DNA of 64,000 nucleotides from Bradyrhizobium sp. ORS 278 (lineage in GTDB: Bacteria; Pseudomonadota; Alphaproteobacteria; Rhizobiales; Xanthobacteraceae): positions 6,626,001-6,690,000 of the forward strand of contig NC_009445.1 of the NCBI RefSeq assembly GCF_000026145.1, read 5' to 3'. Below are positions 9,395 to 17,290 of this stretch, one piece after another. The stretch's first letter is position 1; the number at the start of each line of letters is the position of its first letter. Made by a program: the position numbers and the translations under genes. Under the pieces are notes generated by a model, which was not told where the DNA came from, searched no databases, and saw nothing but the letters and a program-made list of their open reading frames with translations.

Positions 9395-10672
9395 ATGCGT
9401 TTCGAATATTTTTTTCCCAATGATTGGGCGACGTTGGCCAAGCGCTATCTCGTGGTCAGCGCCATCCGTTACATTTGGATTTTGTCTTTCTCGTTTGATT
9501 TTTGGGCATCTGCTAGCGTCTTGTACCCCAACCCTCAAGTTCTGGTCGTGCTGCAGCGAATAAGCGTCAATCCCTTACTCTTGATCGATGGCAGGTTCTT
9601 GCCGGCGCTGTTCAACTTGGTGCTGGCATTGATGCAGGCCGGCATTGCTGCCGGAGCAATACGACTGATCGTAAGAATGTTTACCGGCCAAGGCGAGAAC
9701 GCCAGCGGGGCTTCTGTGGCTGAGGTCGATGGTCGCAAGCTACGGCGGCCGTGGTGGCTAACCCCGATCGCGATGACATTCTCACTTATCATCTCGGCTT
9801 ACATACTCGTCTGGGTCGCACTGCTGGTCTTCCAGGGCCCTAAAATGCAAACGCCCCGTTTGGGTTATGCGTTCTACAGTGCAGGATCCATCCCCCTCTA
9901 TATCGGGCTCGCACTTGGCTTTCTCGGGCTATTGTGGGGAAGCCGGTTCAATGCTTCCGCACGCGCCATGGTCGGGAAGACGGCTGGCGTCCAACACCTG
10001 GCAAATGACCACTGGTTGACGCAGCGCGTCCACGCGTTGGCGGCCAAGCTCGACCTGCCGCCTCCAACCGTGGGCGTGATGAACGCAGTGAACGCCTACG
10101 CGGCTGGCTCGAAGCCAGAAGACGCAGCGGTGGTCCTTGGCGTTCCCCTCGTGAAGAAACTATCACCTGAAGAGCTGGACGCCGTCATCGGGCATGAACT
10201 CGGCCACATTGCATCCGGCGACATGCGCCGGATGCAGTTTGCGGAAGGCTATCAACGTATGTTTGGTACCATCCTGGGCATGATTGGAACAATCGGGGTA
10301 TCCATTGCGGCGCGCCAGAATGCGAGGGCAGCACCGCTCGTGCACCTGTTCAGCAACCTCGCGAGGTTCACCTTCGCGATAGGTTCAGAGGTGATGGTCA
10401 AGGGACTATCTCGGTCCCGCGAGTACTATGCAGACGCGATAGGCGCTTCGGTCTCGTCACCCGAGGCGATGATCAGCGCCTTGCGCAGGCTCAGCAAGAT
10501 CGAGGATGTGCCGACGGCGGTCGAGAACGAGTACGCCTACATGATGTTCAGGAACGGCCTGAAATTCTCCAGCCTGTTCTCGACCCATCCTACGATGGAC
10601 AGGCGGTGTGCGGCACTGGAGGCCGGAACACACTTGAGGGCAATGCCACTCAAGAAACTGCCTACAGGCTAA
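9395..10672 (+). CDS. M48-family (HtpX/Ste24-like) membrane metalloprotease
   Basis: 425 residues. HELGHIASGD at about residues 266-275 is the zinc-binding HEXXH motif of M48 peptidases, and the third ligand region SREYYADAIGA follows about 75 residues later. Several hydrophobic segments occur in the first 190 residues (around 22-50, 70-90, 125-145, 165-185), so the active site sits on the cytoplasmic face of the membrane. AGGAT precedes the ATG. It is directly behind the VirD4-like gene and surely cotranscribed. Chromosomal HtpX is usually about 300 residues, so this is a longer, element-borne version. Confidence 0.85.
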   Translation: MRFEYFFPNDWATLAKRYLVVSAIRYIWILSFSFDFWASASVLYPNPQVLVVLQRISVNPLLLIDGRFLPALFNLVLALMQAGIAAGAIRLIVRMFTGQGENASGASVAEVDGRKLRRPWWLTPIAMTFSLIISAYILVWVALLVFQGPKMQTPRLGYAFYSAGSIPLYIGLALGFLGLLWGSRFNASARAMVGKTAGVQHLANDHWLTQRVHALAAKLDLPPPTVGVMNAVNAYAAGSKPEDAAVVLGVPLVKKLSPEELDAVIGHELGHIASGDMRRMQFAEGYQRMFGTILGMIGTIGVSIAARQNARAAPLVHLFSNLARFTFAIGSEVMVKGLSRSREYYADAIGASVSSPEAMISALRRLSKIEDVPTAVENEYAYMMFRNGLKFSSLFSTHPTMDRRCAALEAGTHLRAMPLKKLPTG

Positions 10673-10925
10673 AGGTCGCACCCCGCGCCCAGGACGTTCT
10701 GGATGCCGATGCTGCGCGTCAAGCAGGTTGTCGACTAACGGCGGGCCGCCATGTTCCGCTCGCCGCGGAGCTCGGGGCGGGTATACCATTCGGGGCTAGA
10801 ACCACGGCCGTTAAGCCGAAGTGCCGGCGAATTCCGGTTTGTCGCGCCAGATTCGAATCGGTACCGCCGACGTCGGTCGACTTGTAAAACACGTTTGTTG
10901 GCCCATACTGGCATCATCACGCATC

Positions 10926-10981
10926 CCGTTTCCTCCTCTGAGGTACGGCCCCCGTTCACGCCTTCCGGCGTGACGGAAGGC
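10926..10981 (+). ncRNA. Two-hairpin leader RNA element, copy A
   Basis: CCGTTTC at 10926 is followed by a small hairpin (CCTC / GAGG, 10932-10943) and a second hairpin GCCTTCC / GGAAGGC (10960-10966 with 10975-10981) with loop GGCGTGAC. An alternative pairing CACGCC / GGCGTG is mutually exclusive with the second hairpin. The element ends 12 nt before the start codon of the next gene. A second copy with compensatory stem changes lies at 17215-17270. Confidence 0.55.
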
Positions 10982-10993
10982 ACAATCAGAGAG

Positions 10994-11287
10994 ATGACCA
11001 TGGGAGAACTGTCGTCGTATCTGGCGATTGCCGGACTTGCTCATCGCCAGGCAGCCGAACTCAAGCAGGCCGTTGCCGACGGTGCGCAACACTTTCCGAA
11101 CGGAGAGCAGACTTTCCTTGCCAGCGAGATCGCGTGCTGCGAGGCGGTCATCGCTTCGGTCCGTGCGGTGTTCGCACAGCACTTCAGGGTTCTGGAGTTC
11201 TCTGCCGATGGAAAGGCGGCAGCTCGTATCCCGCCTGCTCTGCGGGATCTGATGAGCGAGGAGGAACCTACCATCGTCGAAACATGA
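10994..11287 (+). CDS. Small hypothetical protein behind a structured leader
   Basis: 97 residues from ATG 10994 (ATG 11000 is an alternative). Predicted all-helical: GELSSYLAIAGLAHRQAAELKQ, then a region with paired cysteines (EIACCEAVIASVRAVF) and an acidic C-terminus. No family is recognised. It is preceded by the leader element at 10926-10981 and followed at once by a terminator at 11292, so it is a single-gene unit. Such isolated, leader-controlled small genes are typical island accessory genes. Confidence 0.6.
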   Translation: MTMGELSSYLAIAGLAHRQAAELKQAVADGAQHFPNGEQTFLASEIACCEAVIASVRAVFAQHFRVLEFSADGKAAARIPPALRDLMSEEEPTIVET

Positions 11288-11291
11288 CGGA

Positions 11292-11310
11292 TGCCCCGCT
11301 TTGCGGGGCA
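11292..11310 (+). terminator. Stem-loop terminator
   Basis: TGCCCCGC and GCGGGGCA form a perfect 8-bp stem with loop TTT, 4 bp after the preceding stop codon; the following T-run is weak (CTCGTCGTTT). It may serve both converging genes. Confidence 0.6.
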
Positions 11311-11320
11311 CTCGTCGTTT

Positions 11321-12079
11321 CTATGGCCTGAAAAGCTCTATCAAATTGAATGATTCAACGTTCTTTTCGCAGTCACGGGCAAGTTCTGCGAGGTCTTCCT
11401 CGAACTGCTTATAGATGTACAACGACTCATCTTCCCCGACGCCCCTTTCATACACATGAACGAAACCGGCGTTGTAGCGCTTTTCAATCGGGTAGTAGAT
11501 GGCCATGACCTTCTTCTCGGTCATCACTGCCGAATAGGTATTGAAGCGTCGATGTCCGTAGATGCGGAGATTCTTCAAGTTGTCCCATATCCCGTCACAT
11601 AGAAGCCGAATGGAATCTCCGATCTCGGCTTGTTGGACCTCAGTGTTCTTCGTGCTCACGTCCGCAATCGGTTTGATGAATGGATTCTGCGGGTGAAGCA
11701 CGAAAATGTCCGTGCGACGCCCCTCTTGCAGTCGGCCACGAAGAGTTTCCAGGTGTCTGGGCAACCACATTTTCATGTCGTTAAATACAAGTGTGAGATG
11801 TTCCGCACTTGCAAGTTCGGGATTGTAGTTTCGGCCGTTCGCCGGATACAGCAATCCGGATAAGCCGTACGGAAGCGACGACTTTCCCTGAGCTGGGAAT
11901 AGCTTCTCGTAGAGATGATCTACCGCCGTCCGAACTACTTCGCTTCGGTGGCCCATTTTGACGGGGTCTATGGGGATGCCAAGCGGCTCCGCCAGCTCGT
12001 CGACTTTCTTGCGGTACGGCTGCTTTGCGTAAATGACCATTCTGTTCTCGTCCGAACGTCTACCTTTCCCTTCTGCCAT
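11321..12079 (-). CDS. Hypothetical protein with ribbon-helix-helix-like N-terminus
   Basis: 252 residues from ATG 12079, chosen because a GGGGGG run lies just before it; the frame stays open to 12127. Residues 12-60 (MVIYAKQPYRKKVDELAEPLGIP then RSEVVRTAVDHLYEKLF) look like a ribbon-helix-helix or similar small DNA-binding segment. The rest, from LTLVFNDMKMWLPRHLETLRGR, has alternating strands and helices with a short FVLHPQNPF segment. It may be a ligand-sensing or phospholipase D-like fold, but the HxK motif of that family is missing. Function unknown. It converges on the small gene before it. Confidence 0.55.
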   Translation of the reverse strand: MAEGKGRRSDENRMVIYAKQPYRKKVDELAEPLGIPIDPVKMGHRSEVVRTAVDHLYEKLFPAQGKSSLPYGLSGLLYPANGRNYNPELASAEHLTLVFNDMKMWLPRHLETLRGRLQEGRRTDIFVLHPQNPFIKPIADVSTKNTEVQQAEIGDSIRLLCDGIWDNLKNLRIYGHRRFNTYSAVMTEKKVMAIYYPIEKRYNAGFVHVYERGVGEDESLYIYKQFEEDLAELARDCEKNVESFNLIELFRP

Positions 12080-12322
12080 TAAGCCCCCCTGACCTGCCAC
12101 GCCATCGATTACAGCACCAAAAGCCACGTTGTAATACCTCTATGTCACCACCACGCACACCCTACTGCACTAACCACGGCACTACCTGAGGCACGCAGCA
12201 GGACGCCAGCTGTAACACCTTGTGGCATCTTCACTTCTACCCGCATCAAATGGCTTTCTCCGCAAACCTTCGAGGCTCGACCCTCTCGAAGCCCATGAAA
12301 AGCGCCTGACGCGGAGCCCTCC

Positions 12323-12700
12323 ATGACAGACTTCAGCCATTTGCTGCTGCATTTCCTCGCCCTTGAAATCAAAAGCGAAATCCTTGAGTGGCCCGCGGTC
12401 TCTACTCCAGATACCGCGATCGATCCCACCGAAGAAGCCTTGCTAAGGGAATTTCGTCCCATCCATCAATCATCCGCTGGTCCGCGTGAAGGCCGGTTTC
12501 AGCGAATGGAGAAGTGGAGCAACGGCAACCCCGTCGCCTACTATCAGGCGTTCTGCCGTAACCCGGAGACCGGAAAATTCGAGCGGTATGGCTGGCGCTA
12601 CATGCTGTCAAACGGCCAGCTGATCCTGCACAAGACATTCCCTGTCCTGAACAAGGATTACGAGAAACGAGAATCAAGGAGCGCACGGGCCGCCAGATAG
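12323..12700 (+). CDS. Hypothetical protein upstream of the rolling-circle Rep
   Basis: 125 residues, with GGAG 6 nt before the ATG. The C-terminal half is aromatic-rich (WSNGNPVAYYQAFCRNPETGKFERYGWRYML), the N-terminal half acidic. It ends 12 bp before the Rep gene and starts the plus-strand block that runs through Rep to the FtsK-like gene. No family recognised; an accessory replication or regulatory role is suggested only by position. Confidence 0.6.
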   Translation: MTDFSHLLLHFLALEIKSEILEWPAVSTPDTAIDPTEEALLREFRPIHQSSAGPREGRFQRMEKWSNGNPVAYYQAFCRNPETGKFERYGWRYMLSNGQLILHKTFPVLNKDYEKRESRSARAAR

Positions 12701-12712
12701 GGGAGCCGAGCG

Positions 12713-13930
12713 ATGCTCTCCGAGCCCAGCATCGACCCGCTCCAGCACGAATGGATGGGAGCTGCGAGCAGCCAAGTTCTGCTCGGCCTCGATGCTCGAC
12801 CGGATTTCATCTGTGAGCAGATCGACCCGCCCGTAGATTTACGGGATCGGGACAATCTGCCCGACGTCGGCAAACGACTTGGCAAGGTCGGACGGCGCGA
12901 CTTCCAACGCCTTCAGCAGGAAAAGCTCGCAATCGCCGAGAGCCTGAAGGAAGCCGGCCGCGACGAAGACGCCGGCCTGCTCCGAAACTGCTGCACCAAC
13001 CTCATCATCGATAAGTACGAGAAGGGTCGCCGGGTACGCGGCCCCAATGAATGCAAGCACCCTCTGTGCCCGACCGCGCAATTGGCACGCCAGCGGCGGA
13101 CCTATCGACGCGTCGCACAGGCATTGGAGCGCTACCTGCGACGCAAAGAGGGAATGGTGGGCATCATGCTTACCACCACCATGGAGAGCTGCCCGTCGCA
13201 TGAACTGCGCTACCGCACGGGCCAGCTGATCGCAGCCTGTTCACGGCTCATGACCTTTGCCCCGGTCAAGCGGGCGGTCGCCGCCTACGTCAGGGTCATT
13301 GAATTCACCCGCAACGCGGTGACACAGCTGTGGCACCCTCATGCCCATTGGCTTCTGCTGGTGCCGAAGTCCTACTTTGCCAAGGGCAGCAAGACCTTCA
13401 TCGACCATGACCGATGGAGCAAGCTGTTCCGCAAAGCGCTGCGCTGCGCGTACACGCCTATCGTTGATGTCCGTGTCGCGAAAGGGGTGTCGTCCCCGCT
13501 TTCCGAGGCGGGACTCAAGCCCCTCCGTGAGATCGCCAAGTACACCACCAAGCCCGGCACGCTGGTCTACTGGGACAACGGCATGCCGTACGCGGTCGGC
13601 CGGCAACGGCCTGAGCTGTATCGCAAAGCCAAGGGCGCGCCGCTAGAGCCGATGTTCAACGTGCCGGTGATGGCGCTGGCAGACGCCGTCAAAGGCCGCC
13701 GCCTGGTCGCTCTGTCGCGCAATCTCGAAACCGACGAAGAGCTGGATTTCACGGACGACCCTCGCGGCGACGAGCTTGATCAGACCACCGAAGATCTCGG
13801 CGCCTTCATCTGCACCGAGTTCTACGAGTGGCGCGGTCGCGGGCGGCACGGCGATTACTTTCTCGTCGGTCGCTCGTTCGACGAGCCCGGTCAACACAAA
13901 CGCAAGGAGGGATTCGCAATGGGGCCGTGA
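12713..13930 (+). CDS. Rolling-circle replication initiator (HUH endonuclease)
   Basis: 405 residues. HPHAHWLLLVP at about residues 208-218 is the HUH metal-binding motif of Rep_1-type rolling-circle initiators, and EIAKYTTKP at about 271-279 supplies the Y-x-x-K active-site tyrosine motif. Such proteins nick a double-strand origin and stay covalently bound to the 5' end. Upstream, a Cys/His patch (CCTNLIIDKYEKGRRVRGPNECKHPLCPTAQLARQ) probably binds zinc. The downstream genes encode small proteins and an FtsK-like translocase. A Rep of this type could also act as a relaxase for conjugation; sequence alone does not decide. Confidence 0.85.
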   Translation: MLSEPSIDPLQHEWMGAASSQVLLGLDARPDFICEQIDPPVDLRDRDNLPDVGKRLGKVGRRDFQRLQQEKLAIAESLKEAGRDEDAGLLRNCCTNLIIDKYEKGRRVRGPNECKHPLCPTAQLARQRRTYRRVAQALERYLRRKEGMVGIMLTTTMESCPSHELRYRTGQLIAACSRLMTFAPVKRAVAAYVRVIEFTRNAVTQLWHPHAHWLLLVPKSYFAKGSKTFIDHDRWSKLFRKALRCAYTPIVDVRVAKGVSSPLSEAGLKPLREIAKYTTKPGTLVYWDNGMPYAVGRQRPELYRKAKGAPLEPMFNVPVMALADAVKGRRLVALSRNLETDEELDFTDDPRGDELDQTTEDLGAFICTEFYEWRGRGRHGDYFLVGRSFDEPGQHKRKEGFAMGP

Positions 13931-13999
13931 GCATGGATCTCGAGTTCGGTTGCGTTAGTTGCGTTGCGTTTCCCTCTCACCATCCACATGGAGACTGAC

Positions 14000-14335
14000 A
14001 TGTCTGACTTTACTGATGCTGATATCGTCGTCCGCGGCACGAGCCGTGGCGTCCGCGAGAGCCGCAACGAGCGGGGCCAGATTGTCGGCCACTCGGTGCA
14101 GCTGGTCAAGCGCAATGCCAAGAATGGCATTGAGGTCTTGCAGGTGCGCCTGCCTGAGGGCGCCGATCCCGCCAACTACGCCGACGGTAAGCCGGTCGAG
14201 CTGGTGGCGGATATCTCCTCGTACGAGGGCACGATGTACTACCGCGCCACCCGGGAGATCCTGCACGCCAAGCCGGTCGACAGCCGCACGGCTGAGCCGG
14301 CGCGCAAGCCGTCGACCGCGACCGCTCTGAGCTAA
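14000..14335 (+). CDS. Small protein, possible single-stranded DNA-binding protein
   Basis: 111 residues starting MSDFTDADIVVRG, with GGAG 5 nt before the ATG. The body is beta-rich (GHSVQLVKRNAKNGIEVLQVRLPEG, then PVELVADISSYEGTMYYRATREI), consistent with a small OB-like or gene-5-type fold, and the C-terminal 20 residues are basic and flexible. Rolling-circle elements often encode a single-strand binding protein at this place, directly after Rep. That role is inference from fold and context, not from a recognised motif. Confidence 0.5.
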   Translation: MSDFTDADIVVRGTSRGVRESRNERGQIVGHSVQLVKRNAKNGIEVLQVRLPEGADPANYADGKPVELVADISSYEGTMYYRATREILHAKPVDSRTAEPARKPSTATALS

Positions 14336-14398
14336 GCGCATACAGCGGGTCGGGCAATGGCGCCCGGCCCGGTTCTCTCGATCTCAGGAGATGAAACC

Positions 14399-14623
14399 AT
14401 GAGTGATGCGGATGTTGCGGCGGCGAAGTTCGCCGCGATCAACTGGGAGACCCTCGACGTCAGCGCGGTGTGCGCGTTCTACGACCAGATCGGTCGACCG
14501 CCGGGGGAGCGCGCTCTCCTAGTGGCGCCGATCGACCCAGCGAAGCGCGACGCCTGGAAGCGGCGGTGTATCGCCGATCTTTCGGCCATGCAGGTCCGTG
14601 CCTGTCCGACATGCGGGGCGTGA
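14399..14623 (+). CDS. Small protein with C-terminal CPTCG motif
   Basis: 74 residues from the ATG preceded by AGGAG at 8 nt. It is acidic to neutral and helical, and ends with RACPTCGA, a CxxC pair that could bind zinc alone or with a partner. A GC-rich hairpin (14349-14366) sits between it and the previous gene. It belongs to the Rep-FtsK transcription block. No family is recognised. Confidence 0.6.
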   Translation: MSDADVAAAKFAAINWETLDVSAVCAFYDQIGRPPGERALLVAPIDPAKRDAWKRRCIADLSAMQVRACPTCGA

Positions 14624-14627
14624 ATGC

Positions 14628-14653
14628 AAGGCCGCGCAATGCCGCGCGGCCTT
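14628..14653 (+). promoter_or_regulatory. GC-rich stem-loop inside the Rep-FtsK gene block
   Basis: AAGGCCGCGC and GCGCGGCCTT pair perfectly over 10 bp with a 6-nt loop, between two small genes and 27 bp before the next start codon. There is no U-run, so it is more likely an attenuator or mRNA-stability element than a strong terminator. Confidence 0.4.
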
Positions 14654-14680
14654 GGCCTCATTGGCAGGGGAGACAAAATC

Positions 14681-14917
14681 ATGAACGACAATGCGGAGAA
14701 AAGGCTGGCGGCGTACGAGACCGGCTATATGTGCGGCCCCGCGTTCGTGGCGTTGGATGACGTGCTGATCTGGGCGCGAGCGGTTGCCGAATTGCCCAGG
14801 CAACCGCTCGCCGACCGATCCGGCGATGACGGCGACGCAGCCGGCCACGAACAACACGACATGCATGTGGCCGCGCGGCAAGAGCGCCTTGCGGCGTTAA
14901 GGAGGGCCGCAGAATGA
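14681..14917 (+). CDS. Small hypothetical protein, overlaps the FtsK-like gene
   Basis: 78 residues from the ATG with AGGGGAG 8 nt before it. Contains a predicted amphipathic helix (GPAFVALDDVLIWARAVAELPRQ) and a His/Asp-rich stretch (DDGDAAGHEQHDMH). Its stop overlaps the start of the FtsK-like gene in ATGA, so the two are translationally coupled and the product is probably an accessory to the translocase. No known family. Confidence 0.6.
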   Translation: MNDNAEKRLAAYETGYMCGPAFVALDDVLIWARAVAELPRQPLADRSGDDGDAAGHEQHDMHVAARQERLAALRRAAE

Positions 14918-16386
14918 GCGCCTTCAGCCGCGGCGAGCAGGTGTACGACAGTAGGATTTACGATGTCGCGAGATGGGGATTCGGGGTGCCTACCGTGTAT
15001 TGGGACCCGCCACCCCGCCCAGCGGAGTTCGCCTTCGGGCCGGAGCCCTTCGAGATGTGGGGCGTGCCTTTCGAATATTATATTCCGAAGGGGTCGCGGC
15101 AGGCGTACCTGGTGCGATCCGGGCACAGCGAGGTTTACGCCGATTTCGCCATGAAGCTCATGCTCGGCCGCTTCGCGCGCGAGGCGACGAGGACCTTCGC
15201 CGTGAAAGCGTACGCCGGCGTGACCGAGCATGAGAGAAAGCAGACGATTCTGCGCGAGGCGGCGACGTTGGCCGAGACCAAGTGGTTTGGTGACCTGGAG
15301 GCCGACAAGGAGCGCGTTCTCCGCGAGCTGCGCGCCGGCCGCGAGGCGAAGCTGTCCCGCGACTGGGCTAAAGAAGCATCTCAACCAGATGCCGATGCCG
15401 CCAAGCGCAAGGAGGCGCTGACGACGGCCGAACGGGAGATCGGCCAGGCCGATAAGTCTCGCCTCCAGGCGCTGCGCAAAGCAGAGCAGGAGATCGCGGC
15501 CGCGCAGCAAGCGCGCGAGAAAGCTGCACGCGAGGCGCAATGGGCGATCGAGAGCGCTGCACGCGATCGAGAAAGCCAGGCACGGGAGGCTGCCGAGCAG
15601 GCGCGTGTCCTGAAGCTCTCCCGGCCGATTCCGCTGGCACCGCAGCCTGGCGGAATTGTCTTCGGCACGCGCATCAAGGATGGCGTCGATTTCGTGGTGC
15701 CGCTGGCGCACCTCCAGCACATCTTGCTCAGTGGCGTCTCGGGCGCCGGCAAGACCGTGCTGCTCCATGCGCTGCTCCATCAACTGGTGCAGTCCGACCA
15801 GGTTGAACGGCTGGTGCTGATCGATCTCAAGGGGGGCGTATCGTTCAACAGGTATCGCATCAGCCCCAAGGTCGAGGTGATCTATGAGATGGCCGACGTC
15901 ATCAGGGTCATTGACCAGGTGATGGCACTGATGGTGCAGCGGCAGAACTATATGCGCGAGAACGGCATCGAGTTCTGGCGGCAACGCCGTACGTTCCTGG
16001 TGATCGACGAATATGCGGAAATCCAGACCGAGATCGACGCGGCCGACACCAAGGAAGCCAAGGCAGAAGCCAGACGCCTTGCGGCGAACCTGGCGAGCAT
16101 TTCCCGGCGAGCGAGGGCGCTGGGAATCGTCATGGTCTGTGCCCTGCAACGGCCGACGACGGACGCCATGGACGCGGCCGTGAGAAACAACCTGAGCTGC
16201 CGGATCTGCCTGCGGGCGGCGACGAGCCAACTCGCGGCCTCGATGCTGGACGACCTGGAGCGGCTGCCCGTACGGCCCACCGAGCTGCCGACCGGCGAAT
16301 TCTACTACTATGACGCCAGCCGGGGTCTGACCCGGCTGCTCAAGGCCCAAATTGCGCCTGGCGTCGATCTCGCGGATCTTTTCTGA
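14914..16386 (+). CDS. FtsK/SpoIIIE-like DNA translocase
   Basis: 490 residues. Residues 1-110 are unassigned, 120-240 form a long charged coiled coil (KRKEALTTAEREIGQADKSRLQ and on), and 245-470 are the FtsK/HerA ATPase with Walker A GVSGAGKT near residue 275 and Walker B FLVIDEY near 361, followed by SISRRARALGIVMVCALQRP, the usual sensor region. No transmembrane helices are obvious. In Rep/FtsK-type integrative elements such ATPases pump double-stranded DNA between cells or assist replication. Here it sits last in the block that begins with the HUH Rep. Confidence 0.85.
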   Translation: MSAFSRGEQVYDSRIYDVARWGFGVPTVYWDPPPRPAEFAFGPEPFEMWGVPFEYYIPKGSRQAYLVRSGHSEVYADFAMKLMLGRFAREATRTFAVKAYAGVTEHERKQTILREAATLAETKWFGDLEADKERVLRELRAGREAKLSRDWAKEASQPDADAAKRKEALTTAEREIGQADKSRLQALRKAEQEIAAAQQAREKAAREAQWAIESAARDRESQAREAAEQARVLKLSRPIPLAPQPGGIVFGTRIKDGVDFVVPLAHLQHILLSGVSGAGKTVLLHALLHQLVQSDQVERLVLIDLKGGVSFNRYRISPKVEVIYEMADVIRVIDQVMALMVQRQNYMRENGIEFWRQRRTFLVIDEYAEIQTEIDAADTKEAKAEARRLAANLASISRRARALGIVMVCALQRPTTDAMDAAVRNNLSCRICLRAATSQLAASMLDDLERLPVRPTELPTGEFYYYDASRGLTRLLKAQIAPGVDLADLF

Positions 16387-16471
16387 CATCGTCGAGGGCG
16401 GAGGTGAGCACGGCGCGCGCCAGCGCGCCGCGCGCAGCCGACGCCCCTTTCGTACATACCTAAGAAACAAA

Positions 16472-16948
16472 TCATGGGATTTGTCCCCCAAGGGCAAGGC
16501 TGGTCCGGTGAACGGGGGTCGAACCGTCCCGGGCAATATAGCTGGAAGGCAACGCGGCGGTCTCAGGGGTGCGCGAGTGGTAGGCAGCAAAGGCGGTAGC
16601 CCCGACAATGAGCAACACTAAGAGCGCGAAGCAATCGACCGCGAATTGTCGGCGGCGTGCAGCGTCTCGGCCAGCCCGTACGGCCTCGGGGGATGGTGGG
16701 TCAGGTTCATAGCCCCGCTGCCAGGGCAAGCGCAGGGGATGAGGACGGCGAACGTCGATGCCGAGGCTCACGCCGTCCCAGTCGTTGTTACTGGTCAGCA
16801 CATTGCGCAGGTACTTGGCCAGCAGGTCATCGTTTCTGCGGGGTTGCGGGTTGTCGGCGTCACGCTCGGCAAACCATTCGCGCAGGTCTTGAATGGTCTG
16901 CTCATCGGTCTTGATGATGAGGGTCGTTTTCCATGTTTGGATGTCCAT
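16472..16948 (-). CDS. Hypothetical membrane-anchored protein
   Basis: 158 residues. The N-terminal half is hydrophilic (TLIIKTDEQTIQDLREWFAERD), one transmembrane helix lies near residues 106-125 (FALLVLLIVGATAFAAYHS) and about 33 residues follow. With positive residues before the helix (RDAARRRQ), the N-terminus is predicted cytoplasmic. It points against the FtsK-like gene. The ribosome-binding site is weak. Function unknown. Confidence 0.55.
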   Translation of the reverse strand: MDIQTWKTTLIIKTDEQTIQDLREWFAERDADNPQPRRNDDLLAKYLRNVLTSNNDWDGVSLGIDVRRPHPLRLPWQRGYEPDPPSPEAVRAGRDAARRRQFAVDCFALLVLLIVGATAFAAYHSRTPETAALPSSYIARDGSTPVHRTSLALGGQIP

Positions 16949-17214
16949 GGGTCACACTTTCTGTCATTGGTTCTTCTTGGTTGGCCAATGCAGCGACCGA
17001 CCGGGCGCGCAAGCGCACGGGCGGAGCTGCAATTTCCTTGATACCTCGGCGTTTTTGACTGGGACTTGGCGGCCGTTTCCGCTCAAGCTAGTATGCAGGC
17101 ACGGCTTCGATTGCGAGCAACCGAAGTCGAGAGCCCCGATTGGATGCGGGGCTTTTTCATCGTTAGTGCTTGTAAAAGACCCCAACCGTCCCACAATAGA
17201 TTCATCCACACCTG

Positions 17215-17270
17215 CCGTTTCGCCCCTGGGCGATCGGTCTCTCGTCACCGCCTCCGGGCGTGACGGAGGC
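17215..17270 (+). ncRNA. Two-hairpin leader RNA element, copy B
   Basis: CCGTTTC at 17215 is followed by a hairpin CGCCC / GGGCG (17221-17232) and a second hairpin GCCTCC / GGAGGC (17250-17255 with 17265-17270) around loop GGGCGTGAC. Motif order and spacing match copy A at 10926-10981 (34 and 35 nt from CCGTTTC to the second stem), while both stems differ in sequence and keep pairing. It ends 20 nt before the ankyrin gene. Confidence 0.55.
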
Positions 17271-17290
17271 CTATCCACGGGGAATTTACT

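Noticed and set aside
10926..10981. Guanidine-II (mini-ykkC) riboswitch
   Set aside because: Two tandem hairpins are present, but the loops are not ACGR and the downstream genes are not transporters.
14725..16608. Long minus-strand frame opposite the FtsK-like gene (627 codons)
   Set aside because: Shadow of a GC-rich gene: the plus-strand frame has Walker motifs and normal composition, while this one is Arg/Leu/Gly-rich without motifs.
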